The notes: generated by a model not told the origin, from the letters alone. Counted from the stretch's first letter, positions 28,158-38,727 are shown. The stretch: 64,000 nucleotides of DNA from a beta proteobacterium CB (GCA_000342265.1 CP004348.1:558001-622000); one strand, 5' to 3'. A program made the numbers and translations.

Positions 28158-29975
28158 ATGACTAAACGCGCACTTCGTAATATCGCTATCATCGCCCACG
28201 TTGACCACGGTAAAACTACTTTGGTTGACCAACTCTTACGCCAATCTGGCACATTCCGCTCGAATGAAAAAATGACCGAACGCGTCATGGACTCAAACGA
28301 CTTGGAAAAAGAGCGTGGCATTACTATTTTGTCTAAGAACTGTGCGGTTGAGTATGACGGTACCCATATCAACATCGTTGACACACCAGGACACGCCGAC
28401 TTCGGTGGTGAAGTAGAGCGCGTGCTCTCTATGGTTGATGGTGTTTTGCTCTTGGTTGATGCAGTTGAAGGCCCAATGCCACAAACTCGCTTCGTAACCA
28501 AGAAAGCATTGGCTCTCGGTTTAAAGCCGATTGTTGTGATTAACAAGGTTGATCGTCCAGGCGCACGTTGCGACTACGTGATCAATGCCACATTCGAATT
28601 ATTTGATAAGTTAGGTGCAACTGAAGAGCAGTTGGACTTCCCAGTCATCTACGCATCAGGCTTAAATGGCTATGCGGGCTTGACAGACGATGTTCGCGAA
28701 GGCGACATGCGTCCTTTATTTGATGCTGTATTAAAAAATGTCCCAGTACGTGATGACAATCCAGAAGGTCCTTTGCAGTTGCAAATTACTTCTATTGAGT
28801 ACAGCACCTACGTAGGTAAGATCGGCGTTGGCCGTATCAACCGCGGTACTGTGAAGCCATTGATGGATGTGGTTTATATCGATGGACCTGAAGGCACTCC
28901 ACGCAAGGGTCGTATCAACCAAGTACTGAAATTCCGCGGCTTAGAGCGTGAATTAGTTGACGAAGCTCAAGCGGGTGACATCGTATTGGTAAACGGTATT
29001 GAAGATTTGGCGATCGGCACAACAATCTGTGCTCCAGATGTTCCAGAAGCATTGCCAATGCTCAAGATTGACGAACCTACTTTGACCATGAACTTTATGG
29101 TGAACACCAGCCCATTGGCAGGACGCGAAGGCAAGTTTGTTACGAGCCGTCAGATTCGTGAGCGTTTAGATCGCGAATTGAAGTCCAACATGGCTTTACG
29201 TGTAAAAGAAACTGATGACGACACGGTATTTGAAGTGTCAGGCCGTGGCGAATTGCACCTCACTATCTTGGTAGAAACAATGCGTCGCGAAGGTTACGAG
29301 TTGGCAGTTTCTCGTCCACGCGTTGTGTTCCACGAAGTAGATGGCGTGAAGATGGAGCCGTACGAGAACTTAACTGTTGACGTAGAAGATACAACTCAAG
29401 GCGCCGTGATGGAAGACTTGGGCAAGCGTAAGGGTGAGTTACTTGACATGGTGAGTGACGGTAAAGGTCGCACACGTCTTGAGTACCGTATTCCTGCGCG
29501 TGGTTTGATCGGCTTCCAAGGTGATTTCATGACCATGACTCGCGGTAACGGTTTAATGAGTCACACCTTTGATTCTTATGCGCCTGCAAAAGATGGCATC
29601 TTGGGTGAGCGTCATAACGGCGTATTGATCAGTCAAGATGATGGCGAAGCAGTTGCATACGCTTTGTGGAAGTTACAAGATCGTGGTCGTATGTTTGTGA
29701 GCCCTGGCGATCCTTTGTATGAAGGCATGGTGATCGGTATCCATAGCCGTGACAATGACCTGGTTGTTAACCCAATTAAAGGTAAGCAATTAACGAACGT
29801 TCGCGCCTCTGGTACTGACGAAGCAGTGCGCTTGGTAACACCAATCGCCATGAACCTCGAGTACGCTGTTGAGTTTATCGATGATGATGAATTGGTAGAA
29901 GTAACGCCAAAGAGTATTCGTATTCGTAAGCGTTACCTCAAGGAGCATGAGCGCAAGAAGGCATCGCGCGATTAA
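28158..29975 (+). CDS. typA: Ribosome-associated GTPase TypA/BipA
   Basis: The 605-residue translational GTPase has the full G domain ([47 protein letters not shown]), two EF-G-like domains, and the BipA-specific C-terminal domain with [18 protein letters not shown] upstream. It affects ribosome assembly and stress response. It has its own 52-bp upstream gap and a terminator just downstream. Confidence 0.97.
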   Translation: MTKRALRNIAIIAHVDHGKTTLVDQLLRQSGTFRSNEKMTERVMDSNDLEKERGITILSKNCAVEYDGTHINIVDTPGHADFGGEVERVLSMVDGVLLLVDAVEGPMPQTRFVTKKALALGLKPIVVINKVDRPGARCDYVINATFELFDKLGATEEQLDFPVIYASGLNGYAGLTDDVREGDMRPLFDAVLKNVPVRDDNPEGPLQLQITSIEYSTYVGKIGVGRINRGTVKPLMDVVYIDGPEGTPRKGRINQVLKFRGLERELVDEAQAGDIVLVNGIEDLAIGTTICAPDVPEALPMLKIDEPTLTMNFMVNTSPLAGREGKFVTSRQIRERLDRELKSNMALRVKETDDDTVFEVSGRGELHLTILVETMRREGYELAVSRPRVVFHEVDGVKMEPYENLTVDVEDTTQGAVMEDLGKRKGELLDMVSDGKGRTRLEYRIPARGLIGFQGDFMTMTRGNGLMSHTFDSYAPAKDGILGERHNGVLISQDDGEAVAYALWKLQDRGRMFVSPGDPLYEGMVIGIHSRDNDLVVNPIKGKQLTNVRASGTDEAVRLVTPIAMNLEYAVEFIDDDELVEVTPKSIRIRKRYLKEHERKKASRD

Positions 29976-29994
29976 GCAGTCCAAAGTTACACAA

Positions 29995-30021
29995 CAAAAG
30001 TCACCTCCGGGTGGCTTTTGT
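29995..30021 (+). terminator. Rho-independent terminator after typA
   Basis: AAAAGTCACC, loop TCCG, GGTGGCTTTT followed by GTTCTT. The stem and the T-tract lie 20 nt after the typA stop. Confidence 0.85.
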
Positions 30022-30069
30022 TCTTCATTGAAATTCATATTCCAAAAATAATAGTAAAAAAAGATCCTT

Positions 30070-32430
30070 ATGCTGCCATCCATTGAACAACGCCTCGCTC
30101 AAGAGTTATCTGCTAAACCCGCTCAAGTAGCAGCTGCTATTGCTTTAATGGATGAGGGCGCAACAGTTCCCTTTATTGCCCGTTACCGTAAAGAGGTAAC
30201 TGGTGGTCTGGATGACACGCAGTTACGTTTACTAGAAGATCGCCTGGGTTATTTGCGTGAGCTAGAAGAGCGACGTAAAGCCATTGTTGCTTCGATTGAA
30301 GAGCAGGGCAAGATGACTCCGGACTTACTCAAAGCCATCATGCTGGCTGAGGATAAAACGCGTTTAGAAGACCTCTACCTCCCTTATAAGCTCAAGCGTC
30401 GCACTAAAGCGCAAATCGCCCTAGAAGCGGGCTTAGAACCTCTGGCTAATGATTTATTGTCCAACCCAATGCTGACTCCAGAGGCGGAAGCAGTTCAATA
30501 TCTAAAAGAAGCATTTACATCCGATCAGGGTGATAACCCTGGCGTGGTGGATGTCAAGGCAGCACTTGAGGGTGCGCGCCAGATTTTGATGGAGCGCTTT
30601 GCTGAAGATGCTGGGCTGGTGCAATCGCTCAGAACGTATTTACAAGAACATGGCGTTGTAGAGTCCAAAGTCATTGCTGGCAAGGAGCAAGAGGGCGAGA
30701 AATTTGCGGATTACTTTGACTACTCTGAGCCCATCTCTGCAATTCCGTCACATCGTGCCTTAGCTTTATTTAGAGGTCGTCGCGAGCAAATGTTGATGGT
30801 CAATTTACGCCTTGACACTGAAGAAGAAAAACCCAGGTGGGATGCGCCGCATAATCCTTGCGAATCGCGGATTGCCAATCAGTTCAAGATTAAAAATGAA
30901 GGCCGCCCTGCAGACCAATGGTTAGCCGAGACTGTGCGATGGACTTGGCGTATTAAATGTTCTATGCATTTGGAATCCGAGCTCATGAGCGCTTTGCGTG
31001 AGCGCTCGGAGATCGAGGCGATTAATGTTTTCGCACGTAACCTCAAAGATTTGTTACTGGCTGCACCAGCCGGCCCCAAGGTCACTATTGGTCTAGACCC
31101 TGGCATGAGGACGGGAGTAAAGGTTGCTGTAGTGGATGCAACTGGTAAGGTAGTTGATACCGATGTCATTTACCCCCATCAACCAAAGAACGATTGGGAG
31201 GCTTCACTGCATACGCTTGCAAAATTAGCCGAGAAACATCAGGCGACCTTAATCTCAATTGGCAACGGTACGGCCTCTCGTGAGACGGATAAGTTGGCGC
31301 AAGATTTAATCAAAGCGAAACCTGAGCTCAAACTGACAAAGATCGTTGTATCTGAAGCAGGAGCATCGGTGTATTCTGCCTCCGAATACGCCTCAAAAGA
31401 ATTGCCTGGCATGGATGTGTCCTTACGCGGTGCGGTATCCATTGCGAGAAGGTTGCAAGATCCTTTGGCGGAGTTGGTAAAGATTGATCCCAAGTCGATT
31501 GGTGTGGGTCAGTATCAGCATGATGTGATGCAGACTCAGCTAGCCAAGTCATTGGTTGCGGTCGTGGAGGATTGCGTGAATGCGGTGGGTGTGGATGTGA
31601 ATACGGCATCAGCACCATTGTTGGCAAGGGTTTCTGGTTTATCTAGCACCGTGGCTGAAGGCATTGTTTCTTATCGAGATAGTAATGGCGCCTTTCAGAC
31701 GCGGGCAGATTTACGTAGCGTGCCACGTTTGGGTGAGAAGACTTTTGAGCAAGCCGCTGGTTTCTTGCGCATCATGAATGGTACAGATCCATTGGATGCA
31801 TCAGCAGTCCACCCTGAATCCTATCCTTTAGTGGAGAAGATCCTGAAAGATATCAAGAAGGGTGTCAAAGAAGTCATTGGTGATTCATCTATTTTAAAAA
31901 GCCTTCATCCAGAAAAGTATGCTGATGAGAAGTTTGGTCTTCCTACGGTCACTGACATCATTAAAGAGTTAGAGAAGCCTGGTCGCGACCCACGACCTGA
32001 GTTCACGACAGCAACATTTAAAGATGGGGTGGAGAAGATTAGCGATCTTAAGACGGATATGATTCTAGAGGGCGTTGTTACTAACGTCGCTGCCTTTGGC
32101 GCATTTGTAGATATCGGCGTTCATCAGGATGGGCTGGTGCATATCTCAGCTTTGGCAAACACCTTTGTAAAGGATCCCCATACTGTCGTTAAGGCGGGGC
32201 AGGTAGTTAAAGTCAAAGTACTTGAGGTTGATGAGAAGCGTAAACGCATTGCTCTCACAATGCGACTGTCCGATGAAGCACCAAAAACAGCCCCTGGAGC
32301 AAAGACTGAGCAAAGGTCAAATAGACCAAGCGCACCAAGATCAAGCGAGAAAAGACCTCAAGAGGATCGACGAAGCGCCCCGCCGATGAATAATGCGATG
32401 GCAGATGCTTTACGTAAATTAAAGGGGTAG
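30070..32430 (+). CDS. tex: RNA-binding transcription accessory protein Tex
   Basis: The 786-residue protein has the Tex layout: a helical N-terminus with [17 protein letters not shown], a YqgF/RNase H-like domain with [18 protein letters not shown], helix-hairpin-helix repeats ([14 protein letters not shown]), and a C-terminal S1 domain ([19 protein letters not shown]). It ends in a Ser/Arg/Pro-rich basic tail. A GGGGT/ACCCC hairpin overlaps the stop codon but lacks a T-run. Confidence 0.95.
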   Translation: MLPSIEQRLAQELSAKPAQVAAAIALMDEGATVPFIARYRKEVTGGLDDTQLRLLEDRLGYLRELEERRKAIVASIEEQGKMTPDLLKAIMLAEDKTRLEDLYLPYKLKRRTKAQIALEAGLEPLANDLLSNPMLTPEAEAVQYLKEAFTSDQGDNPGVVDVKAALEGARQILMERFAEDAGLVQSLRTYLQEHGVVESKVIAGKEQEGEKFADYFDYSEPISAIPSHRALALFRGRREQMLMVNLRLDTEEEKPRWDAPHNPCESRIANQFKIKNEGRPADQWLAETVRWTWRIKCSMHLESELMSALRERSEIEAINVFARNLKDLLLAAPAGPKVTIGLDPGMRTGVKVAVVDATGKVVDTDVIYPHQPKNDWEASLHTLAKLAEKHQATLISIGNGTASRETDKLAQDLIKAKPELKLTKIVVSEAGASVYSASEYASKELPGMDVSLRGAVSIARRLQDPLAELVKIDPKSIGVGQYQHDVMQTQLAKSLVAVVEDCVNAVGVDVNTASAPLLARVSGLSSTVAEGIVSYRDSNGAFQTRADLRSVPRLGEKTFEQAAGFLRIMNGTDPLDASAVHPESYPLVEKILKDIKKGVKEVIGDSSILKSLHPEKYADEKFGLPTVTDIIKELEKPGRDPRPEFTTATFKDGVEKISDLKTDMILEGVVTNVAAFGAFVDIGVHQDGLVHISALANTFVKDPHTVVKAGQVVKVKVLEVDEKRKRIALTMRLSDEAPKTAPGAKTEQRSNRPSAPRSSEKRPQEDRRSAPPMNNAMADALRKLKG

Positions 32431-32478
32431 GCACCCCAATAAAAGGCTTCTAAGTCTCTTGATATATGTAGTAACATT

Positions 32479-32497
32479 GATACATTGCTAATGTATC
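32479..32497. promoter_or_regulatory. Palindromic operator of the toxin-antitoxin pair
   Basis: GATACATT-GCT-AATGTATC is a perfect 8-3-8 inverted repeat, 15 bp before the antitoxin ATG. Its position is the usual site of autorepression by a Phd/YefM antitoxin or the antitoxin-toxin complex. Confidence 0.6.
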
Positions 32498-32511
32498 TCA
32501 AGGAGGGGCGG

Positions 32512-32766
32512 ATGATTACTACTTTTTCAAGCCGTGAATTTAATCAAGATACTGGGCGTGTAAAAAAGGCTGCCGAGGCAGGTCCTGTCTTTATCACTGA
32601 TCGAGGTAGGCCAGCGCATGTCCTGATGACATTTACGGATTACCAGCGCGTTGCTGGAAAAAAGAAAAACATCTTAGATTTAGTGGGTATGAAGGGTGCT
32701 GGCGACATTGATTTTGAAACTGAGAAAATATCCGGTCTCACAAAGCGAATATCGGATCTTCTTTAA
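32512..32766 (+). CDS. Phd/YefM-family antitoxin
   Basis: The ATG at 32512 follows AGGAGGGGCGG and gives 84 residues; the upstream in-frame codons cross the operator palindrome and are not used. The N-terminus SSREFNQDTGRVKKAAEAGPVFITDRGRPAHVL is the Phd/YefM DNA-binding fold (shown in parts: SSREFNQD, VFITDRGRPAHVLM). The C-terminal 35 residues would wrap the toxin. It neutralises the VapC-like toxin encoded one base later (TAATG) and represses the operon. Confidence 0.9.
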   Translation: MITTFSSREFNQDTGRVKKAAEAGPVFITDRGRPAHVLMTFTDYQRVAGKKKNILDLVGMKGAGDIDFETEKISGLTKRISDLL

Positions 32767-33182
32767 TGTACTTGCTTGATACAAACGTAGTTTCAGAATT
32801 TAGGAAGTTAGGTAGTAGCCAAATCAATTCAAATGTAAAGATCTGGGCTGAGGATACTGATCCGGATTTAATGTTTGTTTCTGCAATATCCATCCTCGAA
32901 TTAGAGATTGGGGTTCTTCAGGTTGAAAGAAGAGACAAGAAACAGGGTCAAGTCCTTAGAAAGTGGTTGAATAAGCATGTATTGCCCGCTTTTTCAGAAA
33001 GAGTACTACCTGTGGATTTGGCGGTTGCGCTACGGTGTGCCAGTCTTCATGTACCCAATCCTAAGTCGGAAAGGGATGCCATGATTGCTGCCACTGCAAT
33101 TGAGCATCGCATGACCATTGTCACTAGAAATATTGCTGACTTCAGTCAATCTGGTGTGAAGATGTTTGATCCTTGGCGCTAG
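32766..33182 (+). CDS. PIN-domain ribonuclease toxin (VapC family, FitB-like)
   Basis: The 138-residue protein has a complete PIN active site: Asp5 in YLLDTNVVS, Glu45 in SILELEIG, Asp104 in SERDAMIAA, and Asn122/Asp125 in VTRNIADF. VapC toxins are Mg-dependent endoribonucleases, often cutting tRNAs or rRNA. Pairing with a Phd-type antitoxin resembles the FitAB/YefM-VapC hybrid class. It overlaps the antitoxin by one base. Integrity of all acids suggests an active module. Confidence 0.9.
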   Translation: MYLLDTNVVSEFRKLGSSQINSNVKIWAEDTDPDLMFVSAISILELEIGVLQVERRDKKQGQVLRKWLNKHVLPAFSERVLPVDLAVALRCASLHVPNPKSERDAMIAATAIEHRMTIVTRNIADFSQSGVKMFDPWR

Positions 33183-33249
33183 GTTTAAATTGCTTGGGTT
33201 GATTCGGCTGTTGAAATACATTGCAAAGTTACTTTAGATTGAGGCTTAT

Positions 33250-33435
33250 ATGGACATTTTGGCTTTTTTGATTGCTGGTCTTTTTGTGGTGTTTATTTTC
33301 AGGGTCACTATAGGTTCTCTTGGCTTGCCGCTAGGGCTCGCTATTGGGTTTGCTATTCTCGCGGTAATCTTTGGGGCATATTTTCTATTTTTTGCCTCGG
33401 TTTTTAGTCTCGCAGAAATGTTCGGCGCAAAGTAA
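33250..33435 (+). CDS. Small two-helix membrane protein
   Basis: A 61-residue protein starts at ATG behind GAGG. Two hydrophobic stretches (about 5-20 and 24-56) fill nearly the whole sequence, with a short tail AEMFGAK. I recognise no family. It sits between the toxin gene and the ars operon and could be independent of both. Confidence 0.55.
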   Translation: MDILAFLIAGLFVVFIFRVTIGSLGLPLGLAIGFAILAVIFGAYFLFFASVFSLAEMFGAK

Positions 33436-33470
33436 TCTGTTTGTATCGGAGGTTGTCATCAATCTGTAAT

Positions 33471-33494
33471 ATATTTCTATATAATTGGAAATAT
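33471..33494. promoter_or_regulatory. Candidate ArsR operator overlapping the promoter and start codon of arsR
   Basis: ATATTTC (33471-33477) and GAAATAT (33488-33494) form an inverted repeat with a 10-bp centre containing TATAAT-like bases (33480-33485). A TTGTCA lies at 33453. The right arm covers the A and T of the arsR ATG, so bound ArsR would block both RNA polymerase and start-codon use. Confidence 0.5.
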
Positions 33495-33822
33495 GAAAAA
33501 TACAGATGCAGTTTCAGCTTTTCTAGCACTAGGGCAGGAGTCCCGACTCAATATCTTTCGCCTCATCGTGCAAAAGGGCGATGTTGGTCTTACACCAAGC
33601 CAAATTGTTGAGAAGCTCGGCATTCCCAATGCCACACTCAGCTTTCATTTAAAAGAGTTGGTGCAGGCTAATTTGCTATTAGTTGAGCGTCAAAGTCGCA
33701 ATCTCATCTATCGCCCAAACGCAATCCTGGTTCAAGATCTGAGTACATTCTTGCTGGATAACTGTTGCGGTGGGAATTCTTGTATTCCTTCTAAATCCTC
33801 AAAAAAAGTTAAAGTGATATGA
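33493..33822 (+). CDS. arsR: Arsenic-responsive ArsR/SmtB-family repressor
   Basis: The 109-residue winged-helix repressor has LGQESRLNIFRLIVQKG, the recognition region TPSQIVEKLGIPNATLSFHLKEL, and C-terminal Cys91, Cys92 and Cys97 in DNCCGGNSC. Three C-terminal cysteines of this kind bind As(III) in Acidithiobacillus-type ArsR, unlike the CxC of E. coli ArsR. It would repress the arsR-arsC-acr3-arsH operon until arsenite binds. The ATG has only a GGAA two bases upstream, so start-site recognition is unusual. It overlaps arsC by 4 nt. Confidence 0.92.
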   Translation: MKNTDAVSAFLALGQESRLNIFRLIVQKGDVGLTPSQIVEKLGIPNATLSFHLKELVQANLLLVERQSRNLIYRPNAILVQDLSTFLLDNCCGGNSCIPSKSSKKVKVI

Positions 33823-34298
33823 AAACCTACAACATTCTATTTTTGTGTACCCACAATTCGGCTAGATCTGTTCTTGGCGAGGCGCTAGCCTCAACCCATC
33901 CTAGCGGCAAGTTTATTGGCTATTCAGCAGGCTCCACTCCGGGCACTAGTGTTAATCCAATCGCCGCAGATCTTGCTGCTGAAATGGGTATGGACCGCAC
34001 ATTATTAAAGTCGAAGAGTTGGGATGTTTTTGGCGAACCCAATGCGCCAAAGATGGATTTCATCATCACGGTTTGTGACAATGCTGCCGGGGAAGTATGC
34101 CCATTTTGGCCAGGTCAACCCGCTACTGCTCATTGGGGCTTTCTTGATCCATCGCAAGTGCAGGGTAGCGATCTTGAGAAGAAAGCTGCCTTCGTCGAGG
34201 TTATGAATGGACTCAAAAAGAGATTGGATATTTTGGCTGCGATGCCGCTCGATAAATTGGACTCAATGAGTCTCAAAGAGGTGCACATTAAAGCATGA
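33819..34298 (+). CDS. arsC: Arsenate reductase ArsC (low-molecular-weight phosphatase family)
   Basis: The 159-residue enzyme reduces arsenate to arsenite. It has the P-loop CTHNSARS with nucleophile Cys10 and the partner cysteines Cys86 and Cys94 in [15 protein letters not shown], marking the thioredoxin-type (or glutaredoxin-type) LMW-PTP class instead of the E. coli ArsC class. It is translationally coupled to arsR and acr3 by ATGA overlaps. Confidence 0.94.
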   Translation: MKTYNILFLCTHNSARSVLGEALASTHPSGKFIGYSAGSTPGTSVNPIAADLAAEMGMDRTLLKSKSWDVFGEPNAPKMDFIITVCDNAAGEVCPFWPGQPATAHWGFLDPSQVQGSDLEKKAAFVEVMNGLKKRLDILAAMPLDKLDSMSLKEVHIKA

Positions 34299-35347
34299 AT
34301 GCCTTAACTAAAAAACTCTCATTCCTTGATCGCTATCTCACGGTATGGATTTTTGCCGCCATGGCACTTGGGATCGCTATTGGTTATTTCTTCCCTGGGG
34401 CAGAAGGCGTTATTAACTCCTTTCAGGTGGGAACAACCAACATCCCCATTGCGATTGGCTTAATCCTGATGATGTACCCGCCTTTTGCTAAGGTGCGCTA
34501 TGAAGATTTGCCTGATGTATTTAAAGATAAACGTATCTTCGCAATTTCACTCTTAATGAACTGGATTGTTGCCCCAGCTCTCATGTTCTTTTTGGCGATT
34601 ACCTTCGTTCCCGATCAGCCTGAGTATATGGCAGGCCTGATTCTGATTGGTATTGCGCCATGTATAGCAATGGTAATCGTGTGGAATGACATCGCTAAGG
34701 GTTCAACTGAGTATGCAGCTGGTTTAGTGGCTTTTAATGCGATCTTTCAGGTGCTGTTTTTTAGTGTCTATGCCTATTTCTTCTTAACCGTACTACCGCC
34801 GTATTTTGGTTTAGCCGCATCTAATGTCAGTGTTAGTATGGGTCAGATTGCTGAAAGTGTATTTATTTATCTTGGCGTTCCTTGTATTGCAGGAATATTA
34901 ACTAGAGTCCTCATGCTCAAGTTCATTTCAAAAGAACACTATCACGAACAGTTTGTACCTCGCATTGGCAAGCTCACATTAATTGCCTTGCTGTTTACCA
35001 TTGTGGTGATGTTTAGCTTAAAGGGCAAACTCATTCTCAGTTTGCCAATGGATGTGCTGACGATTGCTATTCCATTATTGATATTTTTCTTGATCATGTT
35101 CTTGCTGACATTCTTTGTTACTGGCAAGATGGGAATTGATTACAAGCGTTGCTGCACTTTATCTTTTACAGCCTCGAGCAATAACTTTGAGCTGGCTATT
35201 GCGGTTGCAATTGCCGTGTTTGGGATTAATTCAGGAGCGGCATTTGCGGCCGTAATCGGTCCGCTAGTAGAGGTGCCAATCATGATTGGCTTAGTGACGG
35301 TGGCTCTGTGGTTTAAGGAAAGTTTCTTTTCAAAGGAATCGAATTAG
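34295..35347 (+). CDS. acr3: Arsenite efflux permease Acr3
   Basis: The 350-residue protein has ten hydrophobic helices and the Acr3 signature [20 protein letters not shown] near residues 285-304, including the Cys needed for arsenite transport. It exports As(III) made by ArsC through the inner membrane using proton motive force. The ATGA overlap with arsC and the TAGTG overlap with arsH place it in the operon. Confidence 0.95.
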   Translation: MNALTKKLSFLDRYLTVWIFAAMALGIAIGYFFPGAEGVINSFQVGTTNIPIAIGLILMMYPPFAKVRYEDLPDVFKDKRIFAISLLMNWIVAPALMFFLAITFVPDQPEYMAGLILIGIAPCIAMVIVWNDIAKGSTEYAAGLVAFNAIFQVLFFSVYAYFFLTVLPPYFGLAASNVSVSMGQIAESVFIYLGVPCIAGILTRVLMLKFISKEHYHEQFVPRIGKLTLIALLFTIVVMFSLKGKLILSLPMDVLTIAIPLLIFFLIMFLLTFFVTGKMGIDYKRCCTLSFTASSNNFELAIAVAIAVFGINSGAAFAAVIGPLVEVPIMIGLVTVALWFKESFFSKESN

Positions 35348-36066
35348 TGTTTGAAAATCCACTCGAGTTCCCGGCATTGGTTGAGGAGCTGTTCCAAGCC
35401 CCAGATCTTGAGAAATTAAACCCCCAAGTACACCCATACCCTCCAAGATTCTTGATGTTGTATGGGTCTTTGCGTGAGCGGTCTTACAGTCGCCTGCTAA
35501 CATTTGAGGCAGCTAGACTGTTGACTGCAATGGGTGGCGAGGTCAAGATTTACGACCCAACAGGACTTCCATTGGTTGATAGCGTGCCCGATAGCCACCC
35601 TAAAGTACAAGAGTTGCGACAGTTAGCATCCTGGGCTGAGGGAATGGTTTGGACCTCCCCTGAGCGGCATGGAGCAATGACGGGTCTTCTAAAAACACAA
35701 GTTGATTGGATTCCGCTTTCAGAGGGTGCTGTTAGGCCTACTCAGGGGAAGACGCTTGCGGTGATGCAGGTATGTGGTGGATCACAGTCATTTAATGCGG
35801 TCAATCAAATGCGTATTTTGGGAAGGTGGATGCGAATGATCACTATTCCTAACCAATCATCCGTAGCAAAAGCTTTTGCTGAATTTGAGAATGATGGTCG
35901 CATGAAGCCATCAGCTTTTTATGACAGAGTAGTTGACGTTATGGAAGAGCTCTATAAATTCACTCTTTTAACCCGAGGTGTCAGCGAGTACTTAACGGAT
36001 CGCTATAGCGAAAGAAAAGAATCCGCAGAAGCGCTCTCTAGGCGCGTCAATCAGAGATCTGTCTGA
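35347..36066 (+). CDS. arsH: Organoarsenical/NADPH-FMN oxidoreductase ArsH
   Basis: The 239-residue flavodoxin-like protein begins at a GTG that shares a base with the acr3 stop. FMN-binding and ArsH landmarks include [35 protein letters not shown] and [20 protein letters not shown]. ArsH oxidises trivalent methyl and aromatic arsenicals and reduces quinones. Its presence indicates that the cell meets organic arsenic. It ends the ars operon. Confidence 0.95.
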   Translation: MFENPLEFPALVEELFQAPDLEKLNPQVHPYPPRFLMLYGSLRERSYSRLLTFEAARLLTAMGGEVKIYDPTGLPLVDSVPDSHPKVQELRQLASWAEGMVWTSPERHGAMTGLLKTQVDWIPLSEGAVRPTQGKTLAVMQVCGGSQSFNAVNQMRILGRWMRMITIPNQSSVAKAFAEFENDGRMKPSAFYDRVVDVMEELYKFTLLTRGVSEYLTDRYSERKESAEALSRRVNQRSV

Positions 36067-36079
36067 GCCTCTTGATTGC

Positions 36080-36316
36080 TTAGGCTCTATAAGGTCTGAC
36101 TAAAGCCTCTAAGCCAAAGGCATCACTCGCATGGCGAAGCGCATCAATCGAATTGCGAAGTGCTTTTATCTCTTTACAAGACAGTTTGCGCAATTTCTTG
36201 CGATCCATTCCGTAGGTATCTACGAGATAGCGAATCCGAGATAAGCAGATTTGCAGGCGAACGAGCCAATAGATAGCAAAGATTCCGGGCGCGAATAAAA
36301 GAAACAGAATGCTCAT
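36080..36316 (-). CDS. Small single-helix membrane-anchored protein, function unknown
   Basis: A 78-residue protein starts at ATG behind AAGGTAA. Residues 3-22 form one transmembrane helix, followed by a basic cytoplasmic segment (GMDRKKLRKLSCKEIKALRN). No family recognised. It lies downstream of a terminator on the same strand as uspA, so it needs its own promoter or read-through. Confidence 0.5.
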   Translation of the reverse strand: MSILFLLFAPGIFAIYWLVRLQICLSRIRYLVDTYGMDRKKLRKLSCKEIKALRNSIDALRHASDAFGLEALVRPYRA

Positions 36317-36328
36317 CAGTTACCTTGT

Positions 36329-36357
36329 AAAAAAGGCCGTCTAGATGACGGCCTTTG
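36329..36357 (-). terminator. Terminator of uspA
   Basis: Reading the minus strand, AAAGGCCGTC-ATCTA-GACGGCCTTT is a perfect 10-bp stem with a T-tract on the far side. It separates uspA from the small membrane-protein gene. Confidence 0.85.
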
Positions 36358-36382
36358 CATATTAATCTTGCGATTAAAAAGA

Positions 36383-36808
36383 TTACTTCACTAGTAAGAC
36401 AGGTTGCTTAGCTGCATTGCTTACCTTTTGTGCTACTGAACCCATCAATGCATCAATGATGCCGGTTCTACCTTTTGAGCCCATTACGATGAGATCAAAC
36501 TTTTCTTTATTTGCTAGGGCAATGATTTCACTAGCAACGTTACCGCGCTTAATCACCATGCTGTGCTTAACGGCGGCAGTATCCAGTACCTTTTGAGCTG
36601 GTTTGAGCTCTTTTTCGCTTACTTCTCTCAGGTAATCATCGATAACGCTGCTGGCAACAAACTGCTTAACATGACCAAGTCCAATATCGTCATGAACGCT
36701 GACTAATGTCACTGTGCACTTGCTACGCAAATCTTTAGCTAACTTTCCAACGTACTTGGCTGCATTGAGCGAAGATTTGGAGCCGTCAACTGGTAATAAT
36801 ATTTTCAT
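36383..36808 (-). CDS. Universal stress protein UspA family
   Basis: The 141-residue single Usp domain starts behind AGAGGGA. It has the N-terminal MKILLPVDGSKSSLNAAKYV and the C-terminal ATP-binding motif VMGSKGRTGIIDALMGSVAQKVSNAA (seen in parts: GSKGRTG, GSVAQKV). ATP-binding UspA-like proteins support stress survival. It has its own terminator and no operon partner. Confidence 0.94.
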   Translation of the reverse strand: MKILLPVDGSKSSLNAAKYVGKLAKDLRSKCTVTLVSVHDDIGLGHVKQFVASSVIDDYLREVSEKELKPAQKVLDTAAVKHSMVIKRGNVASEIIALANKEKFDLIVMGSKGRTGIIDALMGSVAQKVSNAAKQPVLLVK

Positions 36809-36898
36809 TTGTCCCTCTATTTTTGTAGTGAATAAACTGCACCTGCTACTTAATAATTTACTATGAAAATCACCATAAATCTACGAAATCTGCACGAA

Positions 36899-37672
36899 TT
36901 ACTTCAAAAAAGCATCGTAGAAAGTTTTGATAATCAGAATCGTTACTAGGATAAAAAAGCCTTTACGAATAAAGACATTGCCGTGCTTAATCGCAATACT
37001 AGTCCCAATTTGACCGCCTATCAGGTTGGCGCTAGCCATGAGGATACCCAATTGCCAGTCAAAGTAGCCCAAATAGAAGAAGACACATAAAGCTCCTAGG
37101 TTTGAGGCGATATTAAGAAACTTGGCGGGTGCAGCGCTTCTCAGGAAGTCAAAACCCAAAATGCGCGTATAGAAGAGCTTATAGAAAGCGCCAGCTCCAG
37201 GCCCTAAAAAGCCATCATAAAAGCCAATAATTCCAGCTCCGGTAGAGGCGATGGCCTTTTGCTTGTGGTGTTGATGTTTTGGCGCATGCACCAGTCCAGC
37301 ATTCGATTTGATATTAAATATCAGTAGTGCGATCAGTAAAAATGGCAGGGCGCTGCGAAGCCATTGAGTGGGTAACTGGGTAACGAGATAGGCCCCTGCA
37401 ACCGACGCAAAGAAAGCAAATAAAGAGGAGATAATTACCAGCCCCCAAGGACTTTTGTTTGCTCTACTGTACTGAATAGCAGAGCCAATGGTCCCCACAA
37501 TCGAGCCAAATTTATTAACGGAGAGTAGTGTGGCGGGTGGAAAGCCGGGTAACACTGCAAATAAAGCTGGAACCTGAATCATGCCACCACCACCAATAAT
37601 TGAATCAACTAGGCCTGCAAATAAAGCGCAGGCGAGCAATAAGCTGAGGTCGAAAACGGAGAGTTCAAGCAT
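36899..37672 (-). CDS. TauE/SafE (TSUP) family sulfite/anion exporter
   Basis: The 257-residue protein has eight hydrophobic segments and the two TSUP repeat motifs, GLVDSIIGGGGMIQVPAL near residues 20-37 and GFYDGFLGPGAGAFYKL near 150-166. The family exports sulfite, sulfoacetate or other organosulfur anions from the cytoplasm. No sulfur catabolic genes are nearby. A Lys/His-rich loop (PKHQHHKQKA) precedes the second repeat. Confidence 0.88.
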   Translation of the reverse strand: MLELSVFDLSLLLACALFAGLVDSIIGGGGMIQVPALFAVLPGFPPATLLSVNKFGSIVGTIGSAIQYSRANKSPWGLVIISSLFAFFASVAGAYLVTQLPTQWLRSALPFLLIALLIFNIKSNAGLVHAPKHQHHKQKAIASTGAGIIGFYDGFLGPGAGAFYKLFYTRILGFDFLRSAAPAKFLNIASNLGALCVFFYLGYFDWQLGILMASANLIGGQIGTSIAIKHGNVFIRKGFFILVTILIIKTFYDAFLK

Positions 37673-37812
37673 GACGTATTTTGATTTTATTGTTCTTTTA
37701 TCTAGTTCTAGCTCATTTTAAAAGGCTTTCTGGTGGTGAGGCATGATGGCGATCAAGTATGTCTCCTAGGGAGGATAATTGAGCCTTAATTCTATTAAGT
37801 CATACGAAGTCT

Positions 37813-38727
37813 ATGAAGATTAATTCAGAGGGAGTCTCAGCATCACGTGTTTATTTGCCCGCGGAAAAAAATTGCTCAACTCTGCTTGATTTCTTTGTTG
37901 GCAACTTCCCCCATATTGATGCAAGCGAATGGGAGGCGCGATTTGCCGAGGGCTTAGTGATCACACCAGAAGGGCAGGTAGTTTCTGCGAGTGATGCCTA
38001 CTTGCCTAATGCGCATTTGCTGTATTTCAGGCGCCTGGCTCGCGAGCCAGAGATCCCATTTGAGGAGCATATTCTCTTTCAGGATGAGCATATCTTAGTG
38101 GCGGATAAGCCTCACTTTTTGCCTGTTACTCCTAGCGGTCTTTATCTCCATCAAACCTTACTCAATCGATTGAAAAAAAAGACGGGTATACAAACCCTCA
38201 GTCCTATCCATCGGATAGATAGAGATACCGCTGGACTGGTGGTTTTTTCTATCAATCCTGGTGAGCGCGCTCAGTATCAGAACCTCTTTAGAGATCGCGT
38301 GGTTCAGAAGATTTATGAGGCAATAGCCCCTTATTCAGATGAATTGGCGCAAAGATTGCCATTGACATATCGGAGTCGCCTTGAGGAATCGGCCCATTTC
38401 TTGCAGATGGAAGAGGTTACCGGAGAGGTGAATACCGATACCTATATAGAGCTTATTGAAATCATGAAGCCTTGGGCAAAGTACCTCCTCATGCCTGGTA
38501 GCGGTAAGAAACACCAGTTACGCTGCCATCTCAATGCTTTAGGGGTACCAATTCAATATGACCAGATTTACCCAGTACTTACTCCTTACCAGGAGTACGA
38601 TCTCGATTTTTTAAAGCCACTCCAATTATTGGCAAAAGAGATTTGCTTTAAAGATCCCATTACGGGCCAGGAGAGGGCATTTAGGAGTCAGAAAGAGTTG
38701 GGAGTTGTTTTTAATGCTCATGAGTAA
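37813..38727 (+). CDS. RluA-family RNA pseudouridine synthase
   Basis: The 304-residue protein has the catalytic motif HRIDRDTAGLVVF with the conserved Asp and the preceding VADKPHFLPVTPSG strand of the RluA family. An S4-like N-terminal part (DASEWEARFAEGLVI) is present. Members modify U746 in 23S rRNA and U32 of tRNA (RluA) or U65 (TruC); the length and the LYFRRL segment fit this group, but the target is not decided by sequence alone. Confidence 0.85.
   Translation: MKINSEGVSASRVYLPAEKNCSTLLDFFVGNFPHIDASEWEARFAEGLVITPEGQVVSASDAYLPNAHLLYFRRLAREPEIPFEEHILFQDEHILVADKPHFLPVTPSGLYLHQTLLNRLKKKTGIQTLSPIHRIDRDTAGLVVFSINPGERAQYQNLFRDRVVQKIYEAIAPYSDELAQRLPLTYRSRLEESAHFLQMEEVTGEVNTDTYIELIEIMKPWAKYLLMPGSGKKHQLRCHLNALGVPIQYDQIYPVLTPYQEYDLDFLKPLQLLAKEICFKDPITGQERAFRSQKELGVVFNAHE

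Noticed and set aside
32424..32437. GGGGT-AGGC-ACCCC hairpin at the tex stop
   Set aside because: The hairpin is perfect but is followed by AATAAAA rather than a T-run, so it is not called as a terminator.
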